A stretch of 64,000 bases of DNA from Sphingopyxis sp. CCNWLW2. Lineage in GTDB: Bacteria > Pseudomonadota > Alphaproteobacteria > Sphingomonadales > Sphingomonadaceae. Within the stretch, counting starts at the first letter, position 1. Every line of letters begins with the position of its first letter. The position numbers and the translations under genes are program-made. The notes under the pieces are model-generated. The model was given only the letters and a program-made list of their open reading frames with translations. It made no database searches and was not told where the DNA came from. Where the stretch lies: the NCBI RefSeq assembly GCF_037095755.1, contig NZ_JBAWKJ010000001.1:496001-560000 (forward strand), in the 5' to 3' direction. Positions 52,986 through 61,013 of this stretch are shown here, piece by piece.

Positions 52986-53263
52986 CGTTCCTCCACCCGC
53001 ACGGTCATCGATCGCTCGTCGATCTGCCCGTCGCTCAGCGTCACCCGGTTGGTGACGCGATAGACATGACCGGCGACGCCGCCCGCCAGCGTGGCAGTCG
53101 TCCGGGTCAGGTCATGCGCCGCGGCGGCCACTTCGATCCCCTCGCCCCCGGCCGGCGCGACCGTCCAACTGCTCGCCACCACCGCCTGCCCGTCGGGATA
53201 GGCGGCCGCCCAGTCGAACTCATAATCGATCCGCGCATCGGGATCCTTCACCACCATCGCCAT
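52982..53263 (-). CDS. Small beta-sandwich protein next to tail fiber (fiber-tail adaptor-like)
   Basis: A 93-residue protein beginning MAMVVKDPDARIDYEFDWAAAYPDGQAV, with alternating strands up to the C-terminus (TVAPAGGEGIEVAAAA, HVYRVTNRVTLSDG, RSMTVRVEER). The pattern is of a small Ig-like domain as seen in phage fiber-tail adaptor proteins. It is placed between the tail fiber and the connector. It overlaps the gp6-like start (ATGA). The role is an inference from place and fold. Confidence 0.7.
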   Translation of the reverse strand: MAMVVKDPDARIDYEFDWAAAYPDGQAVVASSWTVAPAGGEGIEVAAAAHDLTRTTATLAGGVAGHVYRVTNRVTLSDGQIDERSMTVRVEER

Positions 53264-53284
53264 GGCTGCTCCTCTCTCTCGATC

Positions 53285-53440
53285 CTATGGTTTACGCGGC
53301 GTCACGCGGCGGCCGGGTTCGCGCGCGATCGGCACCGTGCCGCGCGGCGCCGATGGCTCGGGCCCGCCCCATTCGCTCGCCAGATCGCGCGGCGCCGTGT
53401 CCCCGACCGCCCGCGACGACAACGCCGACCCGCCGATCAC
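53285..53440 (-). CDS. Tiny ORF downstream of the tail fiber
   Basis: A possible 51-residue protein starting at GTG 53440, which overlaps the tail-fiber stop (GTGA), and ending 21 bases before the adaptor-like start. It is Pro/Arg/Gly-rich (SEWGGPEPSAPRGTVPIAREPGRRVTPRKP) with no recognisable domain. The overlap argues for translation; the composition argues for a filler ORF. Confidence 0.45.
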   Translation of the reverse strand: MIGGSALSSRAVGDTAPRDLASEWGGPEPSAPRGTVPIAREPGRRVTPRKP

Positions 53441-55278
53441 GCCGCCGCCTCCAGCGCGGCAAGCCGCGCCTCCTGCGCCGCGATCAGGAACAGCGCCAGC
53501 TGGTCGGGGCGGATGCCGAAACGGTCGCCCGCTTCGTCGCCCTCCGCCCATGCATCCCAGCACAGAAAGGCATAGGGTGTTGCGCCGGGCCGTCCCGCGG
53601 CATCGATCGGGTCGATCAGGCTTTCGTCGGCCATGATCTCCCACACGCGCTGCGCCTGGACGCCGAAATGATAACGCGCATCGGCCGCGCTCTTCGCGGC
53701 GATCGCATCGTTCCACTGATAAAAGCCGAGTTCGGCGACGATCCGCCTGCCCGCGCGCAACTCGGCCGCATTGGCGGCGCCGCGCCAGGTTTTTTCGCGT
53801 GCATCCGACGTGTTGATCGTACCGGTGGCCGCATAGACGACCGTGGTCCGGTTGCCGGCCCCGCCAAGCGAATGAACATTGTCCGACACCGGCTGGAAAT
53901 GGCCCGCCGTGACCAATTGCCAGCGCGCCGCATTGCCGGTCGCAAAGATATGACCGCCGGTCGGCCCAACGCTGTTCCCGGCATAGTGCCAAAGGCGGCC
54001 AAGGTTATCGACCGTCCAGCCATAGCCTTCGGTGGCGCCGACGGGCACGAGGTTCAGCTTCAGCTGCTGGTTGGTGGGCGCCGGAGAATTCGCATAGGAG
54101 GTATCGAGGCTGATCCGTGTCGGCACGACTTGCGGCCCTGTCAGCGCGCCAAGTTGCAGCACGCTGCCCCGCAGCGTTACCGCGCCCGTCCCCGCGGCGA
54201 TCTGCATCGAAGCGGCCGCGGCCTGATTGTCCCAGATCGCGAATTCGCCGCCGCCGTTGATCCCCAGGCTATAGCTGCGCGCGGCCACATTCCCGCCCAG
54301 CGTCAGACACGGATAGTCGCCCTGGATCTGAAGCTGGCGGTTGAAACCGCCGCTGTTGCCGGGAGAGGCCGTGCCGATCCCGACATTCCCCGCGCCGTCG
54401 ACCCGCACCCTTTCGGTGGCATTTGTATCCAGCGTCACGAAATCGCTGCCGATCCGCATCCCGTCGCGACTGGCGCCCGCACCCGCGACGTTGAACAGGC
54501 CCGTGAACGCGGCGTCGGCGTAAAGATAAAGCGATTGCCCGCTCAGGGCGCCAAAGCGCGCGACATCGCCCGCACCGCTGGCCTCGACATGCAAGCGCAC
54601 CGCCGGCGCAGTCGTCCCGATACCCACATGCCCCGACGGCGACAGCCGAAGCCGCTCGACGCCCTCGGTCGCGATGCCGATCGCGTCCGCCGCCGCCCGG
54701 AAAAGACCCGTGTCGGGGTCCGCCGCAAAACTGATCGCAGGCGCGGCGGCGGTGCCGTTCTGCACGCCGAGCGGACCATCGAGCGTGTACCGCCCATCAC
54801 CGGCCCGAAAGGCGAGCGCCGACAGCGGCATATTCACCCACCCCGCACCGCGCCGCACGGTAAGCTGATCATCCGCCGCGCCCGTCGTTACCGCCGCATG
54901 CGTCGTCGACAACGGCTGCTTTGCCGCCAATGCGTCGGCCAGTCCGTCGCCCGCTGCATCCTGCGCGGCGAACCATTCGGCGCCGACGGTCAATGCGATC
55001 GTCTTCAGCCCCGGCGCGAAATCGACTTGGTCGCCCGCGTTCGACGAGGCCGCGACGCTGTCGCGCTGCAACCGGCCCGCGTCGTCGATCCGGCCGACGC
55101 CGACCTCCCACTGCGCCGGCTGGGCGATGCCGGCGATGGCATAATGAAAGGGATCGCCCACCGGAACGATCCCCGAAAAACGGCGATGGCCGGGCACCGC
55201 GCCGGTCGGCATCAGTGGCCCGGTCCCGCCATCCTGGCACAGCTCGCGCACCAGATCGGCGAAAAAGAGGGTCGGCAT
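53437..55278 (-). CDS. Tail fiber protein with C-terminal S74 intramolecular chaperone
   Basis: A 613-residue fiber-like protein. The N-terminal 150 residues have a tail-attachment character (LFFADLVRELCQDGGTGPLMPTGAVPG); the middle is a repeat-rich beta fiber with the GIGTTAPAVRLHVEA/GIGTASPGNSGG motif twice; the C-terminal domain has INTSDAREK..., the Ser-Asp dyad of the S74 self-cleaving chaperone that trimerises fibers. It is placed between the capsid and head-tail genes. In R. capsulatus the fiber genes are elsewhere, so this is a distinctive arrangement. Confidence 0.9.
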   Translation of the reverse strand: MPTLFFADLVRELCQDGGTGPLMPTGAVPGHRRFSGIVPVGDPFHYAIAGIAQPAQWEVGVGRIDDAGRLQRDSVAASSNAGDQVDFAPGLKTIALTVGAEWFAAQDAAGDGLADALAAKQPLSTTHAAVTTGAADDQLTVRRGAGWVNMPLSALAFRAGDGRYTLDGPLGVQNGTAAAPAISFAADPDTGLFRAAADAIGIATEGVERLRLSPSGHVGIGTTAPAVRLHVEASGAGDVARFGALSGQSLYLYADAAFTGLFNVAGAGASRDGMRIGSDFVTLDTNATERVRVDGAGNVGIGTASPGNSGGFNRQLQIQGDYPCLTLGGNVAARSYSLGINGGGEFAIWDNQAAAASMQIAAGTGAVTLRGSVLQLGALTGPQVVPTRISLDTSYANSPAPTNQQLKLNLVPVGATEGYGWTVDNLGRLWHYAGNSVGPTGGHIFATGNAARWQLVTAGHFQPVSDNVHSLGGAGNRTTVVYAATGTINTSDAREKTWRGAANAAELRAGRRIVAELGFYQWNDAIAAKSAADARYHFGVQAQRVWEIMADESLIDPIDAAGRPGATPYAFLCWDAWAEGDEAGDRFGIRPDQLALFLIAAQEARLAALEAAA

Positions 55279-55376
55279 GGCGAGGCCATCCTTTCCAATA
55301 TCGATAGGGGAGAAAATTGGCGCCCGGCCCGCCCGAAAGGGGGGAGCGTGGCCGGGCGCCCATCGCGCGCCAGTGC

Positions 55377-56519
55377 TTAGCTGGCGGCGAATTTCATCAG
55401 CTTGATCGCCTGCGAATCGATGATCGCGCCGCCGACCCGCTTGGTTGCATAGAAATGCACGAAGGGCTTGTTGCTGAACGGATCGCGCAGGATGCGCGTC
55501 TCGCCGCGGTCGGCGACCAGATAACCGGCGCGGAAATTGCCGAACGCGATCGACAGGCTGTTCGCGCCGACATCGGGCATATCCTCGGCCTCGACGACCG
55601 GATAACCGAGCAGGGTCGCCGCCTGCCCCTCGACCATCCCCGGCTGCCAGATGAAGGCCCCGTCGCTGGTCTTGAACTTGCGGATGCGGCTCAGCGTATC
55701 CGAATTCATCACCCAGCTCGCGCCCTGCCGGTACGGCGCCTTTAGCGAATGGACCAGCTCGACCAGCTTGTCCTGCGGGTTCGACGCCGGAAACGCACCC
55801 GCGGTGCCCGTCGCCAGATGCTGGAGCGTCCCGAACGCGCGCACGCTGTCGAGCTCGTTCGTCGTCGTATAGGTCAGGAAACCCTTCGGCCGGTTCGTCC
55901 CGTTACCGTTCACGAACGCGACGCCCTCGGCGACCGCGAATTCGCGCGCGATCTGGTCGGCCAGCCAGTCCTCGACGTTGAACATCGCATCGTCGAGCAT
56001 CGCCTGGCTCGCCGCCGGGTTGGCGTAAAGCTCGCCCGACGGCGGTGCGATTTCGGCAAAGCTGCGCGTCGCCGTCTCGGGCCGCGCCGCGGTCTCGCCG
56101 ACCCACCCCGCGCCCATCGATCCCGTCGCGATCAGCTTGCGATAGCCGCTCGTCCCCGTCTGCACGACCGTCGCGATCGACCGGATCGGCGACAGCGTCT
56201 TCAGCGTCGCGGCGATGGCCCCGTCGATCTCGCGCGGCACCGCAAAGCCGCCCTCGCCGCCCGACGCGCCCGACAGGCTCTTCATCTCGACCCCCGCGTC
56301 GATCCCGCGCCGCAAATAGCGCTCGACGAACGCGTCACGCGCCGGATCGGCCGCCTTCGCCCCGTCGAGCGGCAATCGCGACGCCGCCACGGCCTGCGCA
56401 TCGACCTGCGCCTTCAGCGCCGCCACCGACGCCTTCAGCTCATCGACCGCCTCGGCCGCCAGCACCGCATCGAACGCCCCCTCGAGCGCATCCGCCTTCA
56501 TTTCGAACTCCATTTCCAT
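55377..56519 (-). CDS. GTA major capsid protein (HK97 fold, gp5)
   Basis: A 380-residue HK97-type major capsid protein. The predicted N-terminal delta/coiled-coil region of about 90 residues (ELKASVAALKAQVDAQ) precedes the mature coat starting near SLSGASGGEGGFAVP. Typical blocks GWVGETAARPETA and SWVMNSDTLSRIRKFKTSDG are seen. The ATG at 56519 follows AAGGAG; the ORF upstream to 56801 belongs to the protease gene region in another frame. It starts 6 bases after the protease stop. Confidence 0.94.
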   Translation of the reverse strand: MEMEFEMKADALEGAFDAVLAAEAVDELKASVAALKAQVDAQAVAASRLPLDGAKAADPARDAFVERYLRRGIDAGVEMKSLSGASGGEGGFAVPREIDGAIAATLKTLSPIRSIATVVQTGTSGYRKLIATGSMGAGWVGETAARPETATRSFAEIAPPSGELYANPAASQAMLDDAMFNVEDWLADQIAREFAVAEGVAFVNGNGTNRPKGFLTYTTTNELDSVRAFGTLQHLATGTAGAFPASNPQDKLVELVHSLKAPYRQGASWVMNSDTLSRIRKFKTSDGAFIWQPGMVEGQAATLLGYPVVEAEDMPDVGANSLSIAFGNFRAGYLVADRGETRILRDPFSNKPFVHFYATKRVGGAIIDSQAIKLMKFAAS

Positions 56520-56524
56520 GCCCG

Positions 56525-56974
56525 TCACTCCTTCAAAGAATCTACTGCAATCACCCGCGCCAGCGGCTGCATCGGCGCCGCCACCAAGCTCACCTCGGCC
56601 AGGTCGAGCGCCAGCAACTCGCGCGGACCATTCCCGCGCGAAGCCGTCACCCGATACCCAAAGGACAATCCCGTCAGCGCCCCGCGCGCGACCAGCGCCG
56701 CCGCCGTCGGATGCGTCACCCGCGCGACAACGCGCAGCCCGCGCGCATCCTCGGCCAAAGTCTCGATCACCCCGATGCTCGCCCCCGGCCGATGCTGCCA
56801 AAGCAGCGGCACCGCCCGCCGCTCGCGCAAACTCGCCGCAAAAGCCCCCGCCCGCACCACATCGCCCCCGCGATCGACCCGATCGAACACCGAAGCATAG
56901 CCGGCGAACCGTAGTCCCCCCTCCCGCAAGCGGGAGGGGGTTAGGGGGTGGGCAGCGGCACCCGCCGCCCTCAC
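56525..56974 (-). CDS. GTA prohead protease (HK97-type, gp4)
   Basis: A 149-residue prohead protease, with FAGYASVFDRVDRGGDVVRAGAF, LLWQHRP (catalytic His) and LTGLSFGYRV (catalytic Ser) as the family blocks. It processes the capsid and scaffold. GTG at 56974 overlaps the stop of the DUF6127 gene (GTGA), so I start there; this includes about 25 N-terminal residues translated from a hairpin repeat (56917-56940) that are not part of the family. A start further downstream is not excluded. Confidence 0.85.
   Translation of the reverse strand: MRAAGAAAHPLTPSRLREGGLRFAGYASVFDRVDRGGDVVRAGAFAASLRERRAVPLLWQHRPGASIGVIETLAEDARGLRVVARVTHPTAAALVARGALTGLSFGYRVTASRGNGPRELLALDLAEVSLVAAPMQPLARVIAVDSLKE
56917..56940. 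repeat. Palindromic hairpin repeat inside the prohead protease gene
   Basis: CCCCCTCCCGC-AA-GCGGGAGGGGG, a perfect 11-bp stem, the same core as at 46553-46574. It stays in frame at the 5' end of the gp4-like gene, so it is either translated as a short N-terminal extension or lies just upstream of the real start. Confidence 0.75.
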
Positions 56975-57279
56975 TTCAGCAACCCCGGCAGCCCCAGCTT
57001 CATCGCCAGCCCGACGACCAGCAACGCCAGCCCGCACCGCACCGCCCAGTCGACCGCCGCCTTCCACGCGCTCGTCTTCGCATCGCGCCACGCGCCGAGC
57101 AGCTGCCGCAAGTCGCTCACATCGTCGCGCGCGGCCTCGTCGGCCAGCCCCAGCCGCGCCAGCGCCCGCCGCGCCCCCAGCTCGCTCGCCTCCTCGACCA
57201 CCGCACGCAGCAACGCCGCGTCGGGCGCACTCGTCCCCGCCAGCGCGATCAGCCGCGCCAGCGCCTCTTCCTCATCCAT
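56971..57279 (-). CDS. DUF6127 small GTA protein (gp3.5-like)
   Basis: A 102-residue protein: a helical N-terminal half (EEEALARLIALAGTSAPDAALLRAVVEEASELGARRALARLGLADEAA) and a single C-terminal membrane-like helix (CGLALLVVGLAMKLGLPGLL). It resembles the small DUF6127-type genes placed between portal and protease in GTA clusters (gp3.5). Its stop overlaps the protease GTG start and its start is 15 bases after the portal stop. Confidence 0.78.
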   Translation of the reverse strand: MDEEEALARLIALAGTSAPDAALLRAVVEEASELGARRALARLGLADEAARDDVSDLRQLLGAWRDAKTSAWKAAVDWAVRCGLALLVVGLAMKLGLPGLLK

Positions 57280-57294
57280 GTCGCAATCTCCGGG

Positions 57295-58401
57295 TTAAGC
57301 GACGCCCAGCAGCGCCTTCTTCTCATCCGCTGTCAGCCAGTCCGCCGCCGACACCTCGCGCCACAGCGCCATCCGGTCCTCGGCCAGCGCCGGCACCTTG
57401 TCCAAATCCACGCGCAGCTCGGCGCCCTCGAACCAGCCCGACAATCCCTGCGAAATCGCCCCCAATATCTTCGCGCACAAAGGCAGCACCGTCAGCCGCC
57501 ACAGCGCGCGATTGGCCTCGCGATAATTGGCATAGGTCGCATCCCCGGGCAGCCCGAGCAGCATCGGCGGCACCCCGAACGCCATCGCAATCTCGCGCGC
57601 ACTCGAATCCTTGAGCGCCAGGAAATCCATCTCCGCCGGCGACAGCGACAACGCCTGCCACCGCAATCCGCCCTCGAGCAGCAACGGCCGCCCCGCATTC
57701 GCCCCGCCCGCGAAACTCTCGGCCAGCTCCTCGCGCAGCCGGTCGACCTGCTCGGCCGACAAGGGCATCCCCTTGTCGCCCGGATCATGCACCAGCGCCC
57801 CCGAAGGCCGCGCCGCATTCTCCAGCAACGCCGCATTCCACCGCGCCGCCGCGTTATGCGCGGCAATCGCCCCCGAAGCCGCGCCCAGGCACCCCGCGCC
57901 ATAATGATCGTCCAGCGGATGCAGCGCCTTCACATGCACCACCGCGACGCGCCCCGCGCCATCCTCGGCGGGCAGCACCACCCCCGACCCGCCCGCCTTG
58001 TAACGATAGGCAACCGGCCACCCGCGCGCGTCGGCCTCGACCGTCACCCGCTCGGGCCGCAGCGCAAACAGCTCCGCCGGCGCCCCCGCGCCATCGGCCA
58101 ATATCTGCACATAACCATTGCCATGCAGCAGCAACTGCGACGCCAAAGTCTCGACCAGCCCCTGCCCGCCCGACGTCGCCCCAACGAGCGCCGACAACGC
58201 CGGATCGCTCGCCACCAGAGGCGCCGAGCCGGCAGCCTCGGCCACCAGCCGCACCGCCCGTTGGACGATGGCATTGCCCAGATACCCCTCGCGCAGCTGG
58301 GCCTCATAGGACAACGGCGCTGGCGCCGACCACGTCCCATACACCCGCGACAAAGCGGGCCGCGCAGGATGCTGCGCAGCCTTGCGGCCAAACCAGTTCA
58401 T
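57295..58401 (-). CDS. GTA portal protein (gp3)
   Basis: A 368-residue HK97-type portal protein that forms the dodecameric DNA gate. The N-terminal part MNWFGRKAAQHPARPALSRVYG and the blocks VQRAVRLVAEAAGSAPLV, LSPAEMDFLALKDSSAREIAMAFGVPPMLLGLPGDATYANYREANRALWR are as in the phage_portal family. ATG 58401 is preceded by AGGAGATC. The next upstream gene in the cluster is large terminase, across a 600-base region with a divergent small gene. Confidence 0.94.
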   Translation of the reverse strand: MNWFGRKAAQHPARPALSRVYGTWSAPAPLSYEAQLREGYLGNAIVQRAVRLVAEAAGSAPLVASDPALSALVGATSGGQGLVETLASQLLLHGNGYVQILADGAGAPAELFALRPERVTVEADARGWPVAYRYKAGGSGVVLPAEDGAGRVAVVHVKALHPLDDHYGAGCLGAASGAIAAHNAAARWNAALLENAARPSGALVHDPGDKGMPLSAEQVDRLREELAESFAGGANAGRPLLLEGGLRWQALSLSPAEMDFLALKDSSAREIAMAFGVPPMLLGLPGDATYANYREANRALWRLTVLPLCAKILGAISQGLSGWFEGAELRVDLDKVPALAEDRMALWREVSAADWLTADEKKALLGVA

Positions 58402-58671
58402 GATGATCTCCTGCTATGCTTTTGCGAGTCGGGGGGCGGAACGCCGGCTCATGGTATGACAATGACCAACGGGCCTTCCGGAAGCGGACGACGACGAACC
58501 CGTTTAGTGTCGTTCCGGAGCATCTTTTTGCCTGTAGCGCCGATCGGCATCAACTTCAGCGGACGATCGTCCGATATGGATCCCAATCGCGTTGACGCGA
58601 TTCGGAGGCGACCATAAGACCTTCGTTCCTTTGGAAAAATTCCAAGGGCAACGCCTGTTTGGAGATGGTCA

Positions 58672-58914
58672 ATGCTGATTCAAAAGCTTCTTACCATAGC
58701 TGCCCTTGCGGCCATGCCAGCGGTTTTCGCTCCGGCACAAGCGCAGGAGAATGATCCGGTCTATGAATGCATCGTCGGCTGCGTCGCGACCCGCCCGAAC
58801 AGCGAGGGCTGGTGCGTGCAGGAATGCAATCGACGCTTCGGCAACGAAACGCGCCCCTATCCCGGAACTCCGAATACGCCGTGCAGCTACCCCTGGGGTT
58901 GCCCTACCCAATAA
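58672..58914 (+). CDS. Cysteine-rich small secreted protein within the GTA cluster
   Basis: An 80-residue protein on the opposite strand, between portal and terminase. A signal peptide (LLTIAALAAMPAVFAPAQAQ) precedes a mature part of 55 residues with six Cys (YECIVGCVATR, GWCVQECNRR, PCSYPWGCP), suggesting three disulfides. GGAG lies 7 bases before the ATG. The upstream sequence has a TTGGAA/TTCCAA hairpin (58631-58645). The 270 bases 58402-58671 hold no other gene. Family unknown. Confidence 0.75.
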   Translation: MLIQKLLTIAALAAMPAVFAPAQAQENDPVYECIVGCVATRPNSEGWCVQECNRRFGNETRPYPGTPNTPCSYPWGCPTQ

Positions 58915-59006
58915 TCGATGTCGGGGGGTGATCCCGGCGACCACCCCCCGTTGCATTTCGCCGTCGGATCAGATCGACCGCCTTCGCCCGAAATCCCGCG
59001 CTCTCC

Positions 59007-60341
59007 TCAAACCCGCATCACCCCCGGCGCCCGCCCTTTCCGCAGCCCCTCCAGCAAAGCCGCCAACGCCCAAACACAGGCATCCGCCCGATCGGGAGAC
59101 CGCCCCGGCCCCGCATAGCCGCCACCCGTCTGCAACCCGCAAAGCTGGTCCTCCAGCGCCGCGAATGCCCCCGCATGCACCACCTGCCCGCGCTCGTACG
59201 CCAGCGCCACCGGCTCCGCGCGCCGCGCCTTGCCGATGCTCGCATGCACCGGCACCACCGGCAGCGCGAGGTCGGCCTGCGCCAAAGTGCTCGCCACCAT
59301 TTCGCCGCCCATATTGCTCTCCGCCACGACCCGGTCGGCGCCCCAGCGCGCCGCCGCGCCCGCCACCGCCTGCGCCCAGACATGCGGCGGCGGTGCCTCA
59401 ACGCTCGCATCCTCGACCACCGCCAGCCGCCCGTCGCGCAGCAACGCCGCCACAACGATCCCGCACGCATCGCCATGCGCCGTCGCGGGCGGATCGACCC
59501 CGATCACGACGCGCGCCGGCTTGCCGATCGCATCGGCATCGACCCGGCACCGCTCGATCAGCGCGCGCGTCCACAGCGCCCCCTCGACATCCTCCAGCAT
59601 CTCGCCGTCCAGCTCCTGCCGCCCCAGCCGCGTCCCGCCGTAACTCGCAACCATCGCCTCGACGAAGTTCGACGGAAGATAGGCATTGTCATTCGTTCCG
59701 CCGCGCGTTTCCTCGAACCCCGGCAGCGCCATGATCCGCCGCATCAGCGATGTCGGCCGCGGCGTCGTCGTGATCAGCACGCGCGGGGCATCGCCCAGCC
59801 GCAGCCCCATGACCAGATTGTCCCATGCCGCCTCGCCATGCGTCCATTTCGCCAGTTCGTCGCACCAGGCCACATGATGCTCGGGGCCGCGCAGATTCTC
59901 CGCCGCCGCCGCCGAATAGAGTGTCGCCACCGCACCGCTGCTGAAATGCAGCTCGCGCAGCCCCTCGCGCCAGCGCGGCTCCTCGTCGCTGCGCGCGACC
60001 GCGAGCAGCCCGCTCGGCCCCTCGATCATCACCCGCCGCCCGTCGGCATCGTTCGCCGCAACCAGCGCGATCCGCGCCTCGGGCAGCATCCGCGCCCATT
60101 CGCTGATCCATTCGGCCCCCGCGCGCGTCTTTCCGAACCCGCGCCCGGCACGGATCATCCAGATACGCCAGTCGCCCGGCGGTTCGCACTGTCCCGCCTG
60201 CGCCCAACCCTGCCAGCGTTCGATCAATTCGCGCCTGTATTTCAGCGGAAGGTCGCGCATCAATCGTCGTAACTGACCGGGCGTCAACGTCCCCAACAGC
60301 TCCAGAATGTCGCCGACTACGTCCCGTGTCGCCTGCGCCAT
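59007..60341 (-). CDS. GTA large terminase subunit (gp2)
   Basis: A 444-residue DNA-packaging motor. The Walker A motif is RAGRGFGKTR with Lys71, a Walker B-like LVAANDADG follows, and the nuclease domain has GVDPPATAHGDACGIVVA with the catalytic Asp residues. In GTAs it packages random host DNA. The start overlaps within 3 bases of the gp1-like stop. It is close to the usual GTA TerL length (about 450). Confidence 0.95.
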   Translation of the reverse strand: MAQATRDVVGDILELLGTLTPGQLRRLMRDLPLKYRRELIERWQGWAQAGQCEPPGDWRIWMIRAGRGFGKTRAGAEWISEWARMLPEARIALVAANDADGRRVMIEGPSGLLAVARSDEEPRWREGLRELHFSSGAVATLYSAAAAENLRGPEHHVAWCDELAKWTHGEAAWDNLVMGLRLGDAPRVLITTTPRPTSLMRRIMALPGFEETRGGTNDNAYLPSNFVEAMVASYGGTRLGRQELDGEMLEDVEGALWTRALIERCRVDADAIGKPARVVIGVDPPATAHGDACGIVVAALLRDGRLAVVEDASVEAPPPHVWAQAVAGAAARWGADRVVAESNMGGEMVASTLAQADLALPVVPVHASIGKARRAEPVALAYERGQVVHAGAFAALEDQLCGLQTGGGYAGPGRSPDRADACVWALAALLEGLRKGRAPGVMRV

Positions 60342-60343
60342 CG

Positions 60344-60850
60344 CTACAGCTTGTCCCAGCCGCGCTGGCGGCGCAGAATCGCAACCCGCTTCAGAACCTC
60401 TTCGTCGGTTTCTTCCGAGGTCGGCATGCGCCCCTTGCCCGGTCGATTGGTCTTGAACCGCCCGCTTCGCACACTGCCCTCATGCCGTCCGAGCAGGCGG
60501 AGCGCCTGATCCATCGTCATCGGTTCCACAAGCGGCCGATTCCCGGCCTCGCTCGCCGCTGGCCGGGGACCTTCGACCGCGGCCAGCGCGGCCTGCACCA
60601 GCCCCATCTCCAGCCGCTGATATCCGTCGTCGAGCGCACGCTGCCACGCCGCGGCAAATGCCGCGTCGCGCTGGCGCATCTTGTATACCGTCGACAATGC
60701 CACACCGGCGCGCTCGGCCGACAGCGACACGTTGCAGGTCTCGCTCAGCGACAGGATGAACTCGTCGCGGCTGCGCTGCGAAATCTCGCGGCGCGACCGC
60801 TTCGTCTTGACCAGCAATCGACCCTTTCCGCCCATCACCACCAGATCCAT
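60344..60850 (-). CDS. GTA small-terminase-like protein (gp1-like)
   Basis: A 168-residue protein with a short HTH-like segment (VSLSAERAGVALSTVYKMRQRDAAFAAAWQRALDDGYQRLEM), the usual location and make-up of GTA gp1/small terminase. ATG 60850 has GGAGATGG upstream; an upstream ATG at 60946 would extend through a large hairpin and a candidate operator. It is the first gene of the cluster. The assignment rests on the position and the HTH. Confidence 0.8.
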   Translation of the reverse strand: MDLVVMGGKGRLLVKTKRSRREISQRSRDEFILSLSETCNVSLSAERAGVALSTVYKMRQRDAAFAAAWQRALDDGYQRLEMGLVQAALAAVEGPRPAASEAGNRPLVEPMTMDQALRLLGRHEGSVRSGRFKTNRPGKGRMPTSEETDEEVLKRVAILRRQRGWDKL

Positions 60851-60870
60851 CGCCCATCTCCAAAAGCAAT

Positions 60871-60945
60871 CGGGCCGGACGCCCCTCCGCATCGGAAGGG
60901 GCGCCGGCCCGACTCGCAATTCTTCATGATGTGACACTTGTGCCA
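60871..60945 (-). promoter_or_regulatory. Leader hairpin and palindrome upstream of the GTA cluster
   Basis: A long hairpin with arms CGGGCCGG + CGCCCC + TCCG (60871-60889) and their complements (60893-60911), with one bulged A, lies 20 bases upstream of the gp1-like ATG; it is followed on the minus strand by ATTGCTTTTG, so it resembles an attenuator. A near-palindrome TGACACTTGTGCCA (60932-60945) and, beyond it, a TTGACA-like -35 element near 60958-60963 on the minus strand suggest an operator and promoter. Confidence 0.5.
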
Positions 60946-61013
60946 TATCAGCGTGACGATGTCAATAGAAAAGAACCTATTTGGTTATCCGAGAAAAGAA
61001 CGGCCACCCCCGG

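Noticed and set aside
43888..60946. A complete prophage
   Set aside because: No integrase, repressor, replication, lysis or attachment repeats were found; gene set and order fit a GTA-like cluster.
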